DNA from: Methylococcus mesophilus
GTDB lineage: Bacteria; Pseudomonadota; Gammaproteobacteria; Methylococcales; Methylococcaceae
Assembly (NCBI RefSeq): GCF_026247885.1
Contig: NZ_CP110921.1
Span: 3,231,501-3,295,500, forward strand
DNA: 64,000 nucleotides
Direction of reading: 5' to 3'
Both the position numbers and the translations under genes were made by a program. Below are positions 1 through 9,270 of this stretch, piece after piece (the stretch's first letter is position 1; the number at the start of each line of letters is the position of its first letter). A model generated the notes under the pieces. That model did not search any database. It was not told the DNA's origin and saw only the letters and a list, made by a program, of their open reading frames with translations.

Positions 1-2082
1 ACCAACGGCCAACCGACCGGAATTCCGACCGAATACAATTTCGACGTGTTGGCGGGGTCAACAGAAGCGAAGCTTGATGATAACGAAGGGTACCTTGCTC
101 TGGGAAAAGAAGCTCATCCCGGACTTCCTCTCCTGCGCGCAAAGGACATTGTCGCCGCCGGTTCGCCTCCATATTCGGGATCGGATCAGACGATCACTAC
201 GCCATTGTGGTCGTCGCTGTCGGTGACCCTCGTGTCGTTCGATCGCAGCACGCGTAAGGCCGTATTGAATCTGTCTAACTGGCGTGAAGCCGCATTTTTC
301 CCGTACCTGCGGGACAATTCGACCATCGACCTCCTGAACGATATCTTCATCACTAAAGGTCAAGGATCATTCAAATGGTACGAGACGGCCAAGAATATTC
401 TGACTACTGTCGGCAACCCTTCGCTCGCGGTCGCTGATAGCAATGCGGCCACTGCGATGGGGGCGAGGCCGCCGCGACCCGGCACAGACCCAGTTACCCC
501 TCTTGCCCGAGTGCTCTGGGAGGCCGACATTCTTCACGCAACGTCCGTCGTGGCTGCAACGCCAGCTGCATCGGTTGCTGCCTACGCCAAGGCCAAGCAC
601 AACCTGAACAGTAGTCAGACCGATGCTGTCGCCCACGCGACGGAAAAGCAGCTGACGATCATCTGGGGTCCTCCAGGCACTGGAAAGACCCAGACCCTTG
701 CCGGATGCATTCATGGTCTTGTCCATGATGCCGCGCCGAACCGGCAGCCATTGAAGCTACTGGTCGCCGGGCCAACGTACAAAGCTGTTGAAGAGATTAT
801 TGGTCGCGTTGTTGATGCGCTGGATAACGACGCAACATGCCCTGCCGAGGTATATGTTGGATATTCCTCGTCGCAAGCTCCAAAGGCATTTCCAGCGGGT
901 AGCTCGCATCTACGCGTCGAGTCATTCAAGCTCGACCGGACCAATCAGGAAACACAGGACTGTCTTGCCAGTCTGGCAAAGGCCGATGCTGTCACGATTG
1001 TCGGCACTGCGATGATGCAGGCCTACAAGCTCGCGGAGTGGACGTGTGGTAGCAGTGTCGGGCCGATTTTCGACGTTGTCATCATCGACGAAAGCTCTCA
1101 GGTTCAGGTAACCGCAGCAATCTCAGCATTGGCCACTCTGAAAGAGGACGCACGATTGATCATTGCCGGCGACCACCTTCAGATGCCGCCAATCATGGCG
1201 CTTGAGCCACCCAACGGTGCCGAATACTTGGTGGGCAGCATCCAGAAATACCTGCTCGACCGTCCGTTTGGCAGCCAAATCGTTTCATGTCCGCTCGAAG
1301 AGAATTACCGTTCGGCGGAGGACATAGTGGCCTATGCTCGTACGATCGGCTACCGAGCGACGTTGAAGGCGTCAAACGCCGCGACGGCACTTCATCTCTT
1401 GGCGGCAGTACCTACTTCCGCATCCGGCTTTCCAGGCGGCATGCCTTGGTCGACTTTGTGGCCGCAAATTCTGGACCCCAAGAAGAAGGTGCTGACGTTG
1501 CTCCATGACGATGACCTGTCGTCGCAAAGCAATTCCTTTGAAGCAAAGATCGTCGCCGCCTTGACCTGGTGCCTTAGGCAGACAGTGAGCGCGGAACTTG
1601 ATGGGCGAGGTGCCGTGACGCATGCGGCGCCAACGCCCGATCAGTTCTGGGGGCAGTGTATTGGAATCGTGACGCCACATCGCGCCCAACGCGCGTTGGT
1701 GGTTCGCGAACTGAGGTCGATATTTCCGTCTGATCCGCCGGATTTGATCGACTCGGCGGTTGATACCGTGGAAAAGTTCCAGGGTGGTCAGCGGCACACA
1801 ATCATCGTGACTTTTGGTGTCGGGGATGCGGACGTGATCATGGGGGAGGAAGCGTTCCTCATGCAGTTAGAGAGGACAAACGTGGCCATCTCTCGCGCGA
1901 TGGCTAAGTGCCTGGTGATTATGCCGATGACGCTTGCCGGGCACGTCCCTCACGACAAGAAGGCTCTTGAGACAGCTCATGCGATCAAAGATTATGTCGA
2001 CGAGTTCTGTAATCAAGAAATGACGGACCAGATCACGTCCGGACCGACGCCGAAGCAAGCGAAGTTGCGCTACCACCAGTAA
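1..2082 (+). CDS. Superfamily 1 (Upf1/Dna2-like) ATP-dependent helicase, 5' partial
   Basis: The frame is open from the first base, so the true start is probably outside the window; the first in-window start is GTG at 46. SF1 helicase motifs occur in order: Walker A GPPGTGKTQT (about nt 669), motif II IIDESSQ (about nt 1080), AGDHLQMPP (about nt 1168), ENYRS (about nt 1300), VEKFQGGQ (about nt 1771) and NVAISRA (about nt 1879). This is the AAA_11/AAA_12 architecture of Upf1/Dna2-type nucleic-acid translocases. No nuclease domain is visible in the part seen. It converges on a DNA methyltransferase 12 bases away, a pairing common in defence islands, but the missing 5' part and neighbours prevent naming a system. 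Confidence 0.85.
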   Translation, partial: TNGQPTGIPTEYNFDVLAGSTEAKLDDNEGYLALGKEAHPGLPLLRAKDIVAAGSPPYSGSDQTITTPLWSSLSVTLVSFDRSTRKAVLNLSNWREAAFFPYLRDNSTIDLLNDIFITKGQGSFKWYETAKNILTTVGNPSLAVADSNAATAMGARPPRPGTDPVTPLARVLWEADILHATSVVAATPAASVAAYAKAKHNLNSSQTDAVAHATEKQLTIIWGPPGTGKTQTLAGCIHGLVHDAAPNRQPLKLLVAGPTYKAVEEIIGRVVDALDNDATCPAEVYVGYSSSQAPKAFPAGSSHLRVESFKLDRTNQETQDCLASLAKADAVTIVGTAMMQAYKLAEWTCGSSVGPIFDVVIIDESSQVQVTAAISALATLKEDARLIIAGDHLQMPPIMALEPPNGAEYLVGSIQKYLLDRPFGSQIVSCPLEENYRSAEDIVAYARTIGYRATLKASNAATALHLLAAVPTSASGFPGGMPWSTLWPQILDPKKKVLTLLHDDDLSSQSNSFEAKIVAALTWCLRQTVSAELDGRGAVTHAAPTPDQFWGQCIGIVTPHRAQRALVVRELRSIFPSDPPDLIDSAVDTVEKFQGGQRHTIIVTFGVGDADVIMGEEAFLMQLERTNVAISRAMAKCLVIMPMTLAGHVPHDKKALETAHAIKDYVDEFCNQEMTDQITSGPTPKQAKLRYHQ

Positions 2083-2094
2083 TGGCTGCTGAAA

Positions 2095-3246
2095 TTAAAC
2101 TCGTTCGACGTGAAAATCGAATTCAACGGCGGCGGCGGATTCAGCTTTCATCTGATCGGCTTGCCGCTTGCCAGCATCTGCGGACTTTGCAGGGCGGGTC
2201 GACACCAAGCGCCACGGGACACCGGATTCCTCCAATGAGTTCTTGAAAATACTTTTCGCGTCGACTGCGGCAGAAGGAATGATGCCGAAGCGGACGTACA
2301 TGTGCAGTGTTTCAGAAGAATCTGCGCTATCAGCAATATTTCGCCATACCCTTCCGAGTGAAGTCGCGAAGACGCTCTGTCCGCCGTGGTCAAGCTGGGG
2401 GCCGGCCGAATAGTCAATGAAATCAGGGCCGCCGAGGAACCAGTTTCTCAACCACTGATCCTGAACGTACGTCCGCATTCCGTAGTAGGGAGGGGATGTG
2501 ATTACAACTGACGGTGCAGTACTAACCGATCGAAACACTTCGACCGACTGAGCGTCGCCATGCAAGACTTGAGATATCGGACATGGAGATTCTTGCTCTA
2601 GTCCTACTAAACGCTCGATCTTGCGACGGAGCACCCGAATAACGTCAATCCTAGGGGCTTTTAGCTTTCTTTCTTTCCAGAAACGCACCGCGTAATCAGG
2701 CTTCGACGCGTAGGTTCTGGGCATTTGGTTCGAGAAATAGCCCGCGTTCTCCATGTGCTTGGGGACAGGGCCGTGCAGGCAGCCCAGGGCCGCAGCGCGC
2801 AGGATGGCGGATGCATCGGTCTCCGCCCCGAGGTTTAGCAGCCCTTCTCGCAACGCACAGACATTTCTAAGCGTGTCGCGGTGATATGCAGATCGAAAGA
2901 ATGCTGTGTCGGGGATCTCCGATGGATCGACTTCTGAGATTAGCCTTTCGGCAAGCCGGAGAGGTTCTTCAGTATCGCAGCTTGCGAGCTTGGCCCTGGC
3001 AATGGCAACAGCGACCGGAGATGTGTCAATACCCCATGCGGCAAGCCCGAGCGTGCGAGCGGCAAACAAAGTAGTGCCTCGACCACAAAAAGGGTCGAGA
3101 ACAACGGGCCTTTCTTTGCGATGCTTATTGAGTACCTTGGCGGGGTACTCCAACGGGAACATCGTGAAGTAAGGACAAATCGCGTTCAGTGCATTTTCTT
3201 TGCTATATGCAAGGGCCACGTTTTTGGTTCTTGTGTTGTGCGTCAT
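2095..3246 (-). CDS. DNA methyltransferase (motif I before motif IV)
   Basis: The 383-residue protein has an AdoMet-binding motif I, DPFCGRGTT, at residues 51-59 and a catalytic motif IV, TSPPYYG, at residues 250-256. S/TPPY motifs are used by N4-cytosine and some N6-adenine enzymes. Motif I precedes motif IV with about 190 residues between them, which would hold a target-recognition region (alpha-like order). The ATG at 3246 is preceded by AT-rich sequence. It converges on the SF1 helicase. No restriction nuclease is visible beside it. Base composition is less GC-rich than the phage genes to the right, consistent with an acquired island gene. Target site unknown. Confidence 0.8.
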   Translation of the reverse strand: MTHNTRTKNVALAYSKENALNAICPYFTMFPLEYPAKVLNKHRKERPVVLDPFCGRGTTLFAARTLGLAAWGIDTSPVAVAIARAKLASCDTEEPLRLAERLISEVDPSEIPDTAFFRSAYHRDTLRNVCALREGLLNLGAETDASAILRAAALGCLHGPVPKHMENAGYFSNQMPRTYASKPDYAVRFWKERKLKAPRIDVIRVLRRKIERLVGLEQESPCPISQVLHGDAQSVEVFRSVSTAPSVVITSPPYYGMRTYVQDQWLRNWFLGGPDFIDYSAGPQLDHGGQSVFATSLGRVWRNIADSADSSETLHMYVRFGIIPSAAVDAKSIFKNSLEESGVPWRLVSTRPAKSADAGKRQADQMKAESAAAVEFDFHVERV

Positions 3247-3573
3247 TTCGGGATATAAGGGTCAGTTTACACGGCCGACCGCCGACGGGGAACGGAGTAG
3301 GGTCACGTTTCTGCTCCTCTTGACATCAGTTTTGCCCGAGTAGCTGCAAACATTCTGCGGTTCGCCGCGCGACCAATCCGGGGAGCACCCTGTCCCGCCA
3401 TACACCCACCGCCCCTGCTCGCTCGCGGCGGCGATCCAGTCCCGCTGATTCACTTTTCGCCGCAGGGCCGACGTCTGTAGCCTTCCCCCTCCGAGATTGA
3501 ATGTGAAATCTTCGATGGCCGTGAGACGCGTCCGTATCACAGGGATAGCCGTACTCCAAATAGAGGCGTGATC
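3247..3573. other. Gene-poor stretch at the left edge of the prophage
   Basis: About 330 bases between the methyltransferase and the tail genes. Short open frames exist on the minus strand (for example 3262-3540), but none has a family resemblance, coupled start or good ribosome binding site. This is a candidate position for the left attachment site or for remnants of an older insertion. I saw no sequence here that continues the parE gene cut at the right end. Confidence 0.4.
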
Positions 3574-3705
3574 CTAGGCCCCCTTTTCAAATCGTCCCCA
3601 GATCCAGAATGAACTGCTCCACCCTCGATTCTTCACGACCGATTCGAGCGGTTTCCTGAGGTCCTCTTCCGACCGGTACAGTACCTCCCCGGCTCTTAGG
3701 CGCAT
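3574..3705 (-). CDS. Small tail-region ORF or 3' remnant
   Basis: This 43-residue frame begins at the only ATG available. The same frame stays open upstream to about 3775, past the stop of the preceding tail segment, and reads like protein (acidic and aromatic rich, ending near WIWGRFEKGA). It could be an independent small gene or the true C-terminus of the upstream tail protein reached by another -1 shift. No function can be assigned. Confidence 0.3.
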   Translation of the reverse strand: MRLRAGEVLYRSEEDLRKPLESVVKNRGWSSSFWIWGRFEKGA

Positions 3706-3767
3706 CCGGATGCCCCAGGTACGGATTTCGTAGCGATTGCGGTCAAAATTCGGCCAGCCGCTTCCCC

Positions 3768-4634
3768 TTAATACAAATTCAACGGCGCGTAAAAATCGGC
3801 GTAGCTGCCCGGGGCGCCCGCGCTCAATCCGGTCACTTCGCGCAGCTGCTGCCCGGTGGAGATCGCGCTGAACGTCCGGTACCGCAACCGCTGCGGCGGG
3901 TCCGCACTTTCGTGCCAGACGGGAAGCTTGAACGAGGCCACGGTGATCCCCGAGTCCGGCAGCGTGACACAGCCGCCATAGTCGATCGACTTGAACGACT
4001 TGCACTTCACCAGCGCACCCTCCGTCTCCGGCCACCCGGTGTGCAATACCTCGGTCATGAATTTGCCGCCCAGGAACTTCTCCAGCGTATCGATATTGAC
4101 GATCTCGCCCGAGGCCAAGCCCGGAGCCACGCCATACAGAATGCTCGAGAGTCGCGCGTCGAAAAACGGGTCCGTGCTGTTCTGGACGGTTGTCCCATAC
4201 CACGCGCCCTGGTGCGTCGACTTGGCGAAGAGGTAATTGTTTTGCCGGGGGTCCATCCAAATGATGCGCGCCAACAGGTCGGATTCGACGTAAATCAGCC
4301 CTTCCGAAATGAAAAAGAACTCGCCCGGCACGCCGTTCATGCCGTACGCGGTGTCGTAGGGCGGACCGGGGGGCGGCTCTCCCGTGCCGTCCCTGATCGT
4401 TACCCGCTCCATGACCGGGTAGCCCGCATAAGGATGCGAGGCATACACCTTGAGCGAACGCGCCTTGCGGCAGGTATTGTCGGTGTAGTCCTCGCCATAC
4501 ACCGTATCCACGCTGCCGAAGTAGTACACCTTCTGATTGGCGCCGTCGTGCGACTGTATTCCGACGATACTGCTTCCCGAGATTTCCTCCCCGTAGCCGG
4601 TCGATCCCATCCCGGACTCGCCGACCGGTACCAC
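3768..4634 (-). CDS. Distal tail protein, third segment of a frame-split gene
   Basis: The 288-residue frame opens with GTG at 4634, but it stays open upstream and overlaps the end of the preceding segment, whose stop at 4652-4654 follows an AAAA run. A -1 shift there joins the two smoothly. The sequence is rich in Gly, Tyr and Asp with beta-type character, as expected for a tail fibre or baseplate appendage. No family recognised. Lying last in the minus-strand late operon fits a host-range or tail-tip role, which is inferred from position only. Confidence 0.5.
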   Translation of the reverse strand: MVPVGESGMGSTGYGEEISGSSIVGIQSHDGANQKVYYFGSVDTVYGEDYTDNTCRKARSLKVYASHPYAGYPVMERVTIRDGTGEPPPGPPYDTAYGMNGVPGEFFFISEGLIYVESDLLARIIWMDPRQNNYLFAKSTHQGAWYGTTVQNSTDPFFDARLSSILYGVAPGLASGEIVNIDTLEKFLGGKFMTEVLHTGWPETEGALVKCKSFKSIDYGGCVTLPDSGITVASFKLPVWHESADPPQRLRYRTFSAISTGQQLREVTGLSAGAPGSYADFYAPLNLY

Positions 4635-4651
4635 ACCAGAGGCGTGAAATC

Positions 4652-4909
4652 TTATTTTCTCGGTGTATTGATAAGTATCTTCCCGAAGAATCGGATAAAG
4701 GACTTCATGTCCTCGTCGTCGTAATAAACGTAGACGGGCAGGTCGAAATGGCTTTCGTAGCCCCGCTCGATGGTGTAATCCACGAAGGATTCTCCGGCGT
4801 GGCGCTGATTATTATTGCGGCCCGGATCGTAATCGCCGGGCGACCCGGTCGCGATCAACTGCGCCGGATCGGGGTTGGTGTTGTATATCTTGTAGGTCGA
4901 CCAGGACAC
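4652..4909 (-). CDS. Distal tail protein, second segment of a frame-split gene
   Basis: This 85-residue frame starts at an internal codon (GTG at 4909), but the reading frame is open back to about 5030 and overlaps the end of the 427-residue segment. Translating that upstream part gives plausible protein (ESFWTPNSARVETLNPHT), while the first segment's own C-terminus becomes Arg/Pro/Thr-rich out-of-frame sequence. It ends with TAA straight after an AAAA run. I read it as the middle part of one ancestral protein of roughly 790 residues, not as a separate gene. Confidence 0.45.
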   Translation of the reverse strand: MSWSTYKIYNTNPDPAQLIATGSPGDYDPGRNNNQRHAGESFVDYTIERGYESHFDLPVYVYYDDEDMKSFIRFFGKILINTPRK

Positions 4910-6138
4910 GGTCGCCGTGTGCGGGTTGAGCGTTTCGACCCGGGCGCTGTTGGGCGTCCAGAACGACTCACCCCTTGATGCGCATCCACCCGTGTCGCCC
5001 GGCCCTGCACGGCGGATAGCACCTTCTTTTTATTTGTCTTGTTCTTGTCATCCTGGCTCCAGATCAATTCCACGTCATGGAGATAGCGCTGGAAAAACGG
5101 CACCCGTTTGAAATTGGGATTCAACCGCGCCGCGCCCAATTTGTTGATGACCGACTCCATGGGGGATTCGTTCAGGAACGTGATGACCGCTTCCACGTCG
5201 TCGGCCAGGTCGCTATTCGCCCAGTTGTAGGGCACGCCGTCGCTGAACTCGGAATCGACGTCGCCTTCCTCCTCGGATTTATAGCCGTTCGCAATGCGCC
5301 AGTGCCGCCGCGCCACATACATGCTGGTGTCAGGGAAGCGATAGCTTTTGGCAATGCAGGAGGCCTGCGTGCAATCCGAATTGAATTCAAACGGCGTATC
5401 GATCTGCGGATAAATGGGGCCGTGAAAAACGAAGCCCGGCGGCGTGGGCTTGACCGTGAAACCGGGGTAGAAGGTATAACCCGGCAGATCCTGGACCTGA
5501 GGCGTCAGCTTGTAATACGTCACCGACACGGTTTGACCGTCGGCATAAGGTTTCGAGATATCGAGGGGGGCGAAGGCGATTTCGTTGCGATGGATGGCCG
5601 CCAGCACCAGGGTGTTCTCGTCGCGGATGCCGACCCCGACGATCTTGCCGAAGAAATCCGAGTCGTAAACGTTTTTCTTGGCGTCGATATACAGCCGTTT
5701 TCCGCGCAGGTAGATGTAATTGCTCCAGGGTTCCTCGGAGTAGCGGTCCGTGCCCACATCCCAGCCGTAGGGCTGCAGGTCGTTATCGACGAACACCCGG
5801 TTGAACGGCCCGTCGAACGACACCCGAATCCAGCGCTTACCGATCTTGCGCTGAACCAGGCAATTGCCCACCTTGCGGCCGGAAGCGCGCCGCTGGACCC
5901 GCAGGGCCTTGGGCTTTTTGGGATCGGTCTCGGCCGACAGCTCGACGCCGATGGCTCCCGCCGCCGGGGCGTAAGTGCCCAGCGGCGGGTGGATCGGCGC
6001 TCCTTCAGCATCCTTGAACGGCTCGCCCCAGCCGTCCGGATAGTTGCCGGCGGTCGGCGTGCACAGCAGCCCTTGGGACCGGATATCGACGATCCGCACC
6101 AGGTCGAACGGATCGCCGGGCCGCTCGATCGTTTTCAT
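4855..6138 (-). CDS. Distal tail protein, first segment of a frame-split gene
   Basis: The 427-residue frame overlaps the upstream gene's stop by the four bases ATGA. The first 370-385 residues look authentic, with many aromatic and beta-prone stretches. The last 45 or so residues turn into an Arg/Pro/Thr-rich tail typical of reading out of frame. The natural continuation is in the -1 frame. The switch lies between the A5 run at 5027-5031 and the G4 run at 4971-4974. No named family; position suggests a tail-tip or fibre component. Either real decay, recoding or a base-call error could explain the split. Confidence 0.55.
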   Translation of the reverse strand: MKTIERPGDPFDLVRIVDIRSQGLLCTPTAGNYPDGWGEPFKDAEGAPIHPPLGTYAPAAGAIGVELSAETDPKKPKALRVQRRASGRKVGNCLVQRKIGKRWIRVSFDGPFNRVFVDNDLQPYGWDVGTDRYSEEPWSNYIYLRGKRLYIDAKKNVYDSDFFGKIVGVGIRDENTLVLAAIHRNEIAFAPLDISKPYADGQTVSVTYYKLTPQVQDLPGYTFYPGFTVKPTPPGFVFHGPIYPQIDTPFEFNSDCTQASCIAKSYRFPDTSMYVARRHWRIANGYKSEEEGDVDSEFSDGVPYNWANSDLADDVEAVITFLNESPMESVINKLGAARLNPNFKRVPFFQRYLHDVELIWSQDDKNKTNKKKVLSAVQGRATRVDAHQGVSRSGRPTAPGSKRSTRTRRPCPGRPTRYTTPTPIRRS

Positions 6139-6500
6139 GCCGTCGTCCCCAGTGCTTTATCCGGGTCCGGCTCGGCGAAATGGAACTCGACCGCCTCGCC
6201 GTTGGCATCCTGGAACTTCAACGTCTTGATGGCGGCGTACTTTATGACGAACTCGCCGTCGGTGGTTTGCATATCCCGAGCCGGGTAATACTCCCGATCC
6301 GCCCAGAACTCGCCAGTTGCGTTCGGCGCCGTCGTCTCGCTGAGGGGGGAGGCGATGCCGCCGCCGCGCTTGGGCGCTCCCACCCCGGTGCGGGCGCCGA
6401 TACCCGGCTTGGCGGCCGGTTCGGGCAAATCATCTCCCCCGCTCCGCACTGCATCGACGATGGCGTTGATATCGTTGACGAAGAACTTCTGAACCGTCAT
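6135..6500 (-). CDS. Small phage tail-region protein, unknown
   Basis: A 121-residue protein between a 141-residue tail protein and the frame-split tail gene, whose start codon overlaps its stop (ATGA). It has a Gly/Pro-rich middle (residues 20-55) and a more ordered C-terminus ending in a hydrophilic, acidic stretch. No motif or family recognised. The tight spacing suggests translational coupling within the late operon and a structural or assembly role in the distal tail. Confidence 0.6.
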   Translation of the reverse strand: MTVQKFFVNDINAIVDAVRSGGDDLPEPAAKPGIGARTGVGAPKRGGGIASPLSETTAPNATGEFWADREYYPARDMQTTDGEFVIKYAAIKTLKFQDANGEAVEFHFAEPDPDKALGTTA

Positions 6501-6524
6501 GAATACTCCACCGATCGATCCGGA

Positions 6525-6950
6525 TTACACGACAGCCGTTTCCCGCACGTCGGCGATCACCACCGACAGCTCCGTCGCCGTGCCGACCACGTGGGTGGCA
6601 TCGTTCACCTCGATCCAGATCGGCTTGGCGTTGGCCGCGTCCGACAAAACGGACGTACCCAGGTCCAGCGCGGCGCCGCCGACCGCCGACGCCAGGCCGG
6701 CTTGAGTCGCTGCCAATTTCACTTCGCTTACGTCGTGCCCGCTACCCGCGCCAGCGTCCACCACGGTGGCCTGAATCTGATCCACACCGGGATTGGCGTT
6801 GGCTTGGATCATCCGGCTGGCGGTGGTCGAGCCCAGGTATAGGGTGAACTGAATGGCCGGGGTGGAGCCGTCGGCATTCTGGGTGGCCACCAGGCTGCCC
6901 GTCAGCGGGGTGGTCAAGGCGGCATCGGTGTACAGCTTGAACGAGGACAT
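6525..6950 (-). CDS. Small tail protein rich in Ala/Thr/Val
   Basis: The 141-residue protein has low charge and alternating Val/Thr/Ala strands (for example IQATVVDAGAGSG), the composition of a beta-sandwich structural protein. It sits 5 bases downstream of the 771-residue tail protein and 25 bases upstream of the next gene, so it is part of the minus-strand late operon. No cysteine, signal peptide or catalytic motif is visible. A tail-tip accessory or decoration role is inferred from location only. Confidence 0.6.
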   Translation of the reverse strand: MSSFKLYTDAALTTPLTGSLVATQNADGSTPAIQFTLYLGSTTASRMIQANANPGVDQIQATVVDAGAGSGHDVSEVKLAATQAGLASAVGGAALDLGTSVLSDAANAKPIWIEVNDATHVVGTATELSVVIADVRETAVV

Positions 6951-6954
6951 GGTT

Positions 6955-9270
6955 TTAGGCCTCCAAAAGTAGTTCGTCGTCGGGGATGAAAATGCTCACA
7001 TGGTCGGCCGGGGCCGAGTGGGTGGCGTCGATGTGCTCCTGCGCTACGCCCGGCACCGTGACCATGAATTCTCCGGTGCTGCTGTCGTAGCTCGCCGAGG
7101 GGCGCTCCATCGGATATTTCAATGGCGGCTGCACCACCGCCGGCTTGGCCGGGGCCTGCAGATCGTAGGGCGTGTCGACCATGCCGACCCCGTAGGCTTT
7201 CGACACGGCGATGGCGACTTCGGTCAGCGCCGAGCCGGCATCGAAATCGAGGTTGTGCGTCACCCGCCGCACCTTGCCCTTGGCGGTCAGCCGCGCGGAC
7301 AGCATCCGTACCGTATGCGTCCGGTCCAGCAGCGGCGCGATCAGACCGGTAAAACTCAGCGTGGTTTGGCGGTGCGAAGACAGGATGTCGCGCTGGGCGC
7401 GGGCGATGCCGGTCATGTAGCCGTTGGAGAGTCCGGCCCGGTTGTCGGCCACGCCGTCGTCCAAGTCGTAGTACAGGTCGCCGCGGGGATTGGCTAAAAC
7501 GTCCTGGGACGGCAGCCGTTTCGCGCCGTCCGGCGTGGCGACGGTGTACTGTTTGATGTTCAGCGGGTGGTAGGGGATGAACGAGGTGTCGCCGGCAATG
7601 GGCGATATCGTGCCCTGGCCGGCCAGGGTGAACTTCGTTTCCCGCTCGGTGATCCGGTCCCAATGGGTGTAGCGCGGATCCTTGTCGGCATTGGAGTCGA
7701 AGTTGGCCGTGGTGCTGCCTTTGCGCTTGCCGATGACCTGGATCGAGTCCGGCGCGTCCACCGTCACGCTCCAGTCTTCCGTGACCGTCTGGGTCCAGCG
7801 CTGCGCCAGCGCGCAATGTAGCCCCACCGTCAGGCTGTAGCGCGGCACGTCGCCCAGCAGGCCGACGCCCTCGAATGCCCCCGTGGGCACCGGCAGCATT
7901 TCCAGGCCGTAGCAGGCCCAGCCGGTGCCATCGACGGCCTGGAACACCGTTTCCACCGAGGGCGCGGCACCGCCGGCCACCAGCTCGTGCATGTCCATTT
8001 CCCAGAAAATGCCGACGTCGCGCTGCATCAGGCGTTCATAGCGGTACTGCATCTTCACGTCGATGGTGTTCACCAACTGCCGGGCCGAAGCCATGTCGAT
8101 GCGGATGCTGTTCTCCAGCACGGCATCGGGGCGGAAGGTGAAATCGGGGGCCGTCTTGGCACGCCAGGGGGTGACGACGCCTTGCAGATTCAGGTCGAGG
8201 TCGTAGCTGGCCGGCAGCGTCGACAGCCGGTCCTGCAGGTATTGCCACTCGTCGGCCTTCTTGTCGAACACGTACTCGGACCAGAATCCGCCGATGATCT
8301 TGGCGATGTCCTTGCGCTTGATGCCGTCGAAGCGGTTTTGCAGGTTGTCGGTGCAGGACAGCTGCAGCACACCCTGCACCGGGTCCCAACCGGGAATGTC
8401 CAGGATGCCTTGGAAGATCGGCAGGTGCGTCGTCCCCGCCACCAGGTAGATCGTGATCGGCAAGCCGGTCAGCGCGTTGATGTTGATCGGGCCCGGCTCC
8501 GGCAGCACGCTGAATTCGGCGATCCGCGCCGCGCCTTCTTCCGCATCCACCGTCATCTGCCCGGTCAGCCGGCCCAGCAGCGCGCCCATCACCGCCCCTG
8601 TCCCCGCATTCAGCGGTTCGCCGTCGCCGGCGGCATTGCCGATGTTCACCAAGACCGCCCAGGCGGTGATATCCGCGCTGGCGCTCATCGCCTGGGCGAC
8701 GAAGGCCCCGCCGCCGACGGCTTGGGCGTCGAACACCGTGTGGCGGATCGGCACATCCATGGCTGTGAGAACTTCGTACACGGTCAACTCGACCTGCGCC
8801 GCCAGATCGAACGGGAGGTCATCCACCACCAAGGTGATCGGCGCGGCAATGCCGTAGACGTCGGCGATCTGCTGTGTAAGCCAAGCTGCGCGGCGGTAGG
8901 GTTTGAAGAAGATGCTTTGCTGTAGGGGAGCCGCAAGCAATGAGATCGAGAACTGGACTTGCTGGATCGGCGCCGAGTTGCCGGCGACCGCCAAGACCTC
9001 GAACCGGAGCGGCGCCGTCATGCCATAGACGTCGAGCAACGTCTGCTCGACGGCGACGCTCAGGCCGAAGCGTTCGAAGACCGGCTGATCGATGACACAA
9101 AAGACGTCGTAGGCGTCGATGTCGACGACAGCCTGGGTGATACCGGTCCCGAGGCCGTAAACGGAGAAGACCGCTTGTTCCAGTACCGCGGTAAGCGCAT
9201 ACCGCTCGCCGACATCCGGCCCCGCCGCAACACCGCCGATGCCGGTAACGCCGCCGACGGGGAGCGTCAT
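6955..9270 (-). CDS. Large distal tail/baseplate protein with N-terminal short repeats
   Basis: A 771-residue protein immediately after a 249-residue tail gene. Residues about 20-190 hold degenerate units of 13-20 residues built around DVYG followed by an AP pair (VYGLGTG, DVYGMTAP, DVYGIAAP). The rest resembles a tail hub or tip protein: long, few cysteines, with a short predicted helical region near residues 615-650 (RAQRDILSSHR). Its place after the tape measure and lysis genes fits a distal-tail role analogous to J-type proteins. No enzymatic motif seen. Function is inferred from size, order and composition. Confidence 0.65.
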   Translation of the reverse strand: MTLPVGGVTGIGGVAAGPDVGERYALTAVLEQAVFSVYGLGTGITQAVVDIDAYDVFCVIDQPVFERFGLSVAVEQTLLDVYGMTAPLRFEVLAVAGNSAPIQQVQFSISLLAAPLQQSIFFKPYRRAAWLTQQIADVYGIAAPITLVVDDLPFDLAAQVELTVYEVLTAMDVPIRHTVFDAQAVGGGAFVAQAMSASADITAWAVLVNIGNAAGDGEPLNAGTGAVMGALLGRLTGQMTVDAEEGAARIAEFSVLPEPGPININALTGLPITIYLVAGTTHLPIFQGILDIPGWDPVQGVLQLSCTDNLQNRFDGIKRKDIAKIIGGFWSEYVFDKKADEWQYLQDRLSTLPASYDLDLNLQGVVTPWRAKTAPDFTFRPDAVLENSIRIDMASARQLVNTIDVKMQYRYERLMQRDVGIFWEMDMHELVAGGAAPSVETVFQAVDGTGWACYGLEMLPVPTGAFEGVGLLGDVPRYSLTVGLHCALAQRWTQTVTEDWSVTVDAPDSIQVIGKRKGSTTANFDSNADKDPRYTHWDRITERETKFTLAGQGTISPIAGDTSFIPYHPLNIKQYTVATPDGAKRLPSQDVLANPRGDLYYDLDDGVADNRAGLSNGYMTGIARAQRDILSSHRQTTLSFTGLIAPLLDRTHTVRMLSARLTAKGKVRRVTHNLDFDAGSALTEVAIAVSKAYGVGMVDTPYDLQAPAKPAVVQPPLKYPMERPSASYDSSTGEFMVTVPGVAQEHIDATHSAPADHVSIFIPDDELLLEA

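Noticed and set aside
3262-3540. 92-codon minus-strand frame left of the tail genes
   Set aside because: No start context, coupling or family resemblance; composition is arginine/serine rich and other frames are equally open.
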